Part shown: positions 63,605 through 64,000 of the stretch, one piece after another
Layout of the letters: the number at the start of each line of letters is the position of its first letter
Numbering within the stretch: position 1 is the first letter of the stretch
Origin: Paraspadella gotoi
Taxonomy: Eukaryota; Chaetognatha
DNA: 64,000 nucleotides
NCBI GenBank assembly: GCA_051294375.1
Contig: CM119269.1
Span: 19,629,936 to 19,693,935 of the forward strand
Reading direction: 5' to 3'
Notes under the pieces: model-generated
What the model saw: the letters and a program-made list of their open reading frames with translations, nothing else
What the model was told of the DNA's origin: nothing
Database searches by the model: none
Made by a program: the position numbers and the translations under genes

Positions 63605-64000
63605 CTCTCTCACTAAGCTCACTAACCTTAGAATCCACTCGTTCTTCCGTCGAAAGGCCCCCGATTTCTGCTTCCATGACATCTTCAGTCCCTTGCAAAT
63701 CCAACTGCAAATCGGCTTGAAAATCAGGCGGTCGCTCCCTCAGTGAATCTGGCAGTGAATCGGATTGTGACTCCGGTTGTGGCTCCCGCAATGACTGTGA
63801 CTGCAGCTCCATAGGTTCCGATTGCATTTCCGGCCGAATCTCCGTTTCGGACTCGGTTTTCGAAACTGTTTCCAAAACAGTTAAAGAATCACTTTTTTTT
63901 CCTATTTTGATTTCGGGAACCTCGATGATTTGAGAATCTGAAGGCACTTGGGAAGAGTAAGTTGACGATACTTGTCTATATCCATCGCCGTGTTTTTCCT
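42680..64000 (-). CDS. Large multi-pass membrane protein with coiled-coil and C2-like regions (5' end outside window)
   Basis: Twenty exons, about 1,220 residues visible, all phases consistent. N-terminal third is acidic and Glu/Ser-rich, then charged helical coiled-coil exons (61,477-62,347). A beta-rich C2-like segment follows ([32 protein letters not shown]). Next come the motifs [34 protein letters not shown] and [19 protein letters not shown], then about four membrane spans and [13 protein letters not shown] before the end. I have the impression of a widely conserved protein family, perhaps of ciliated eukaryotes, but I cannot name it. The gene has a 9.7-kb intron (48,015-57,702) that encloses an entire ABC transporter gene on the same strand. 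The alternative is two separate genes, but the codon split across that intron and the continuous sequence argue for one. Confidence 0.8.
43020..43130. repeat. Degenerate interstitial telomere-like GGGTTA tract
   Basis: Repeated GGTTAGGG and GGGTTA words with interruptions over about 90 bp. TTAGGG is the common animal telomere unit. The tract lies inside an intron, so it is interstitial. Confidence 0.6.
43470..43508. repeat. (GA)n microsatellite
   Basis: Pure short GA tract. Confidence 0.95.
43717..44337 (-). mobile_element. hAT-like MITE, long copy
   Basis: This 621-bp element starts AAGGGTGGAG and ends CTCCACTCTA, flanked by an exact 8-bp duplication ATGCGCAG (43,709-43,716 and 44,338-44,345). 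Its two ends match the 22,803-23,045 element in inverted orientation; the ~370 extra interior bases are AT-rich and partly self-complementary. No coding capacity. Sits in the last intron of the large membrane-protein gene. Confidence 0.85.
44724..44935. repeat. Dispersed element, family S1
   Basis: About 210-bp copy very close to 14,268-14,493, outside the segmental duplication, showing S1 is a genuine dispersed family. Confidence 0.75.
45058..45404 (+). pseudogene. Gly/Ala-rich membrane-like ORF with in-frame TAG (IFI6/27-like?)
   Basis: After a good acceptor (TTTTCCTCCAG at 45,047-45,057) one frame reads through Pro/Thr-rich sequence and two small-residue hydrophobic stretches ([16 protein letters not shown] and [15 protein letters not shown]), then [19 protein letters not shown] and an acidic/lysine tail with two ESTEDE repeats. 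It ends at TGA 45,402. A single TAG at 45,156-45,158 interrupts the frame between the hydrophobic stretches. Glycine-zipper composition and the TGAGITAG motif recall the interferon-alpha-inducible IFI6/IFI27 (ISG12) family, but the match is partial. It lies antisense in an intron of the large gene; a 5' exon was not found. It could be a pseudogene, a sequencing error, or part of an unrelated gene. Confidence 0.4.
45620..45729 (+). CDS. Possible isolated coding exon, unknown
   Basis: An open frame ([20 protein letters not shown] and on to FSEK) ends exactly at a GTATCC donor-like site at 45,730. Amino-acid composition is protein-like, but I recognise no family and no partner exon. It is on the plus strand inside the same intron as the Gly/Ala-rich ORF and might belong with it. 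Confidence 0.2.
48155..48160 (-). terminator. Candidate poly(A) signal of the nested transporter gene
   Basis: AATAAA on the minus strand about 315 bp after the transporter stop codon and 140 bp before the next exon of the host gene. Confidence 0.4.
48474..49411 (-). CDS. Transporter NBD2 exons 12-13
   Basis: Exons 49,115-49,411 and 48,474-48,908 encode the second nucleotide-binding domain from TFDDASVPE to the C-terminal VKM. The reading frame joins perfectly (AVIPQ then [12 protein letters not shown]), but the intron between them begins CAG|GAAAGTAG instead of CAG|GTAAGTAG. The C-terminus is short after the H-loop, with no PDZ-type motif. Confidence 0.9.
48474..56836 (-). CDS. ABCC10: ABC transporter subfamily C, ABCC10/MRP7-like
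   Basis: Thirteen exons, about 1,659 residues, start CCACCATGA at 56,836, stop TGA at 48,474. Order: TMD0 (residues 1-216), first transmembrane domain, NBD1 (Walker [10 protein letters not shown] ~824, LSGGQ ~919, Walker B VYVIDD ~939), second transmembrane domain, NBD2 (Walker [10 protein letters not shown] ~1467, FSVGQK ~1574, Walker B ILCIDE ~1594, H-loop His ~1630). NBD1 has Asp after Walker B Asp, the usual asymmetric class-C state. [24 protein letters not shown] and [19 protein letters not shown] resemble ABCC10 more than ABCC1-6. ABCC10 exports lipophilic anions, glucuronides and drugs across membranes. It is longer than human ABCC10 (about 1,490), owing to acidic linkers. The whole gene lies in one intron of the host membrane-protein gene, same strand. 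Intron 12 has a GA donor. Confidence 0.92.
49758..51350 (-). CDS. Transporter second transmembrane domain exons 8-11
   Basis: Exons 50,734-51,350; 50,427-50,604; 50,064-50,273; 49,758-49,994. Contains the class-C hallmark [19 protein letters not shown] (split by an intron), [22 protein letters not shown] and NGAVVIRA, then VERILEYS just before the linker to NBD2. The extracellular loop after the first span has several N-x-S/T sites (NNT, NAT, NDT, NVT). Confidence 0.9.
51509..51760 (+). repeat. Twin-hairpin dispersed element, family S2, copy 2
   Basis: 252-bp copy almost identical to 14,661-14,912, inserted in the intron between transporter exons 7 and 8. Flanked by AAACTAT and AAACGAT, a 7-bp duplication with one mismatch. 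Starts and ends with the same two hairpins. Confidence 0.8.
51851..54016 (-). CDS. Transporter end of TMD1 and NBD1, exons 5-7
   Basis: Exons 53,179-54,016; 52,115-52,372; 51,851-51,976. Exon 5 carries the last spans of TMD1 ([15 protein letters not shown], then [11 protein letters not shown]), an unusually long acidic and Asp/Glu/Lys/Ser-rich linker of about 150 residues, then Walker A. Exons 6 and 7 hold ENILFG, the signature, Walker B and the RVLCTHH switch region. Confidence 0.9.
52680..52990. repeat. AT-rich inverted repeat in a transporter intron
   Basis: Two arms of about 140 bp pair around 52,838, with centre matches such as AAAAAACTATATTT and its complement. Similar words (GATTTGGAT, AGTATAATTCTTTTTTAAA) recur near 39,600 and 43,900, suggesting an AT-rich foldback family. 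Confidence 0.5.
54119..54602. mobile_element. Foldback element in a transporter intron
   Basis: Long inverted repeat: CATAATGGAGTGCAGTG, AATTTTCCAT.TATTTCGACATA and ATGTTTCTATGT on the left arm (54,119-54,310) reappear reverse-complemented on the right arm (54,430-54,602). Even the inner GA tract is mirrored by a CT tract. The loop is about 120 bp. Located between transporter exons 4 and 5. Confidence 0.75.
54707..56836 (-). CDS. Transporter TMD0 and first transmembrane domain, exons 1-4
   Basis: Exons 56,188-56,836; 55,357-56,039; 54,912-55,246; 54,707-54,823. Exon 1 encodes five or so spans (TMD0), so this is a long-type class-C protein. Exon 2 encodes the cytosolic linker ([16 protein letters not shown]) and first TMD1 spans. 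Exons 3-4 hold [31 protein letters not shown] and [15 protein letters not shown]. The exon 4-5 junction uses donor GTGACA and the less typical acceptor ACAAAG, so its exact boundary is less certain than the rest. Confidence 0.88.
56837..57702. other. Region between host exon 14 and nested transporter start
   Basis: About 865 bp with no coding evidence. It must contain the promoter of the nested transporter if that gene is transcribed independently. No TATA box or initiator could be supported by eye. Confidence 0.4.
57703..64000 (-). CDS. N-terminal and middle exons of the large membrane-protein gene
   Basis: Exons 1-14: 63,627-64,000 (open at window edge); 63,431-63,451 (21-nt microexon); 62,971-63,102; 62,530-62,593; 61,995-62,347; 61,477-61,648; 61,267-61,378; 60,525-60,705; 60,245-60,410; 59,800-59,935; 58,976-59,152; 58,253-58,741; 58,012-58,142; 57,703-57,892. 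Each intron is GT-AG and every phase matches its neighbour. Exon 12 includes nine consecutive Asp after SEDD. Exon 14 holds the first membrane span ([20 protein letters not shown]). If the GTGAGA donor at 57,702 were skipped, the frame would stop at once (TGA). Confidence 0.85.
59225..59695 (+). repeat. Twin-hairpin dispersed element, family S2, copy 3 (with insertion)
   Basis: Both ends of the S2 element are present, but the middle is replaced or interrupted by about 230 bp of GA- and G-rich sequence (59,360-59,600). The flanks are an exact 7-bp duplication TCATTGT (59,218-59,224 and 59,696-59,702). Located in an intron of the large membrane-protein gene. Confidence 0.8.
60800..61020 (+). 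mobile_element. tRNA-derived SINE
   Basis: Starts with a tRNA-like head: TGGCTCATTGAG (A box) and, about 40 bp later, GGGTTCAATCC (B box). A ~160-bp unrelated body ends near ACTTAGCGCC. This is the classic pol III SINE organisation. It lies in the intron between exons 7 and 8 of the large gene. Confidence 0.65.
62740..62850. mobile_element. Short foldback element
   Basis: TTTTTTGGCCAAT and TTTCGATTTACAT on the left reappear inverted as ATGTAAATCGAAA and ATTGGCCAAAAAA on the right, around a ~25-bp loop. No coding capacity. Intronic. Confidence 0.6.
63494..63602. repeat. (TC)n microsatellite in intron 1
   Basis: About 105 bp of TC. On the coding (minus) strand it is GA and stays in frame with exon 1, so a retained intron would add an Arg-Glu string. 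Confidence 0.95.

Overview
The window is nuclear DNA of an invertebrate animal. Its genes are split by short GT-AG introns of mostly 70-900 bp, and they encode animal families: a casein kinase 1 gamma, an ABCC10/MRP7-like transporter and a secreted cystine-knot peptide. The intergenic DNA is full of microsatellites, short non-autonomous transposons and assembly gaps. I cannot name the species. Codon, intron and repeat character exclude bacteria and fit a compact marine-invertebrate-type genome.

Layout. Positions 1-25,000 hold no gene I can support. They consist of an ~87-bp minisatellite present in two flank-sharing blocks (0.6-2.75 kb and 3.14-5.16 kb), then a ~7.2-kb segment present head-to-tail (7.0-14.2 and 14.3-21.6 kb) with a third partial copy (23.6-25.0 kb). 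The copies differ mostly by scattered single-base indels and are interrupted by N gaps, so at least part of the duplication may be an assembly artefact. Positions 25-31 kb are intergenic. A three-exon gene for a small secreted six-cysteine knottin lies on the minus strand at 31.0-31.6 kb. A plus-strand casein kinase 1 gamma gene occupies 33.6-37.2 kb and is complete for the kinase domain and the lipid-anchor tail. Positions 37.3-42.6 kb are intergenic with repeats.

From 42.68 kb to the right edge a single minus-strand gene runs through 20 recognisable exons and is cut by the window edge at its 5' end. It encodes a large protein: acidic, coiled-coil N-terminal half, C2-like beta-rich middle and several C-terminal membrane spans. 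Its exon phases join perfectly across a 9.7-kb intron (48,015-57,702). That intron contains a whole second gene on the same strand, a 13-exon, ~1,659-residue ABCC10-like ABC transporter with TMD0 and both ATPase domains. Another intron (42.9-46.2 kb) carries a plus-strand glycine/alanine-rich ORF with an in-frame stop and a hAT-type MITE.

Most notable: the same-strand nested transporter gene; the knottin precursor with signal, propeptide and mature peptide on separate phase-0 exons; a GA instead of GT splice donor in the transporter; an in-frame stop in the kinase N-terminal exon; a hAT-like MITE family with exact 8-bp target duplications; an element family with a hairpin at each end and 7-bp flanking duplications; and several foldback elements in introns.
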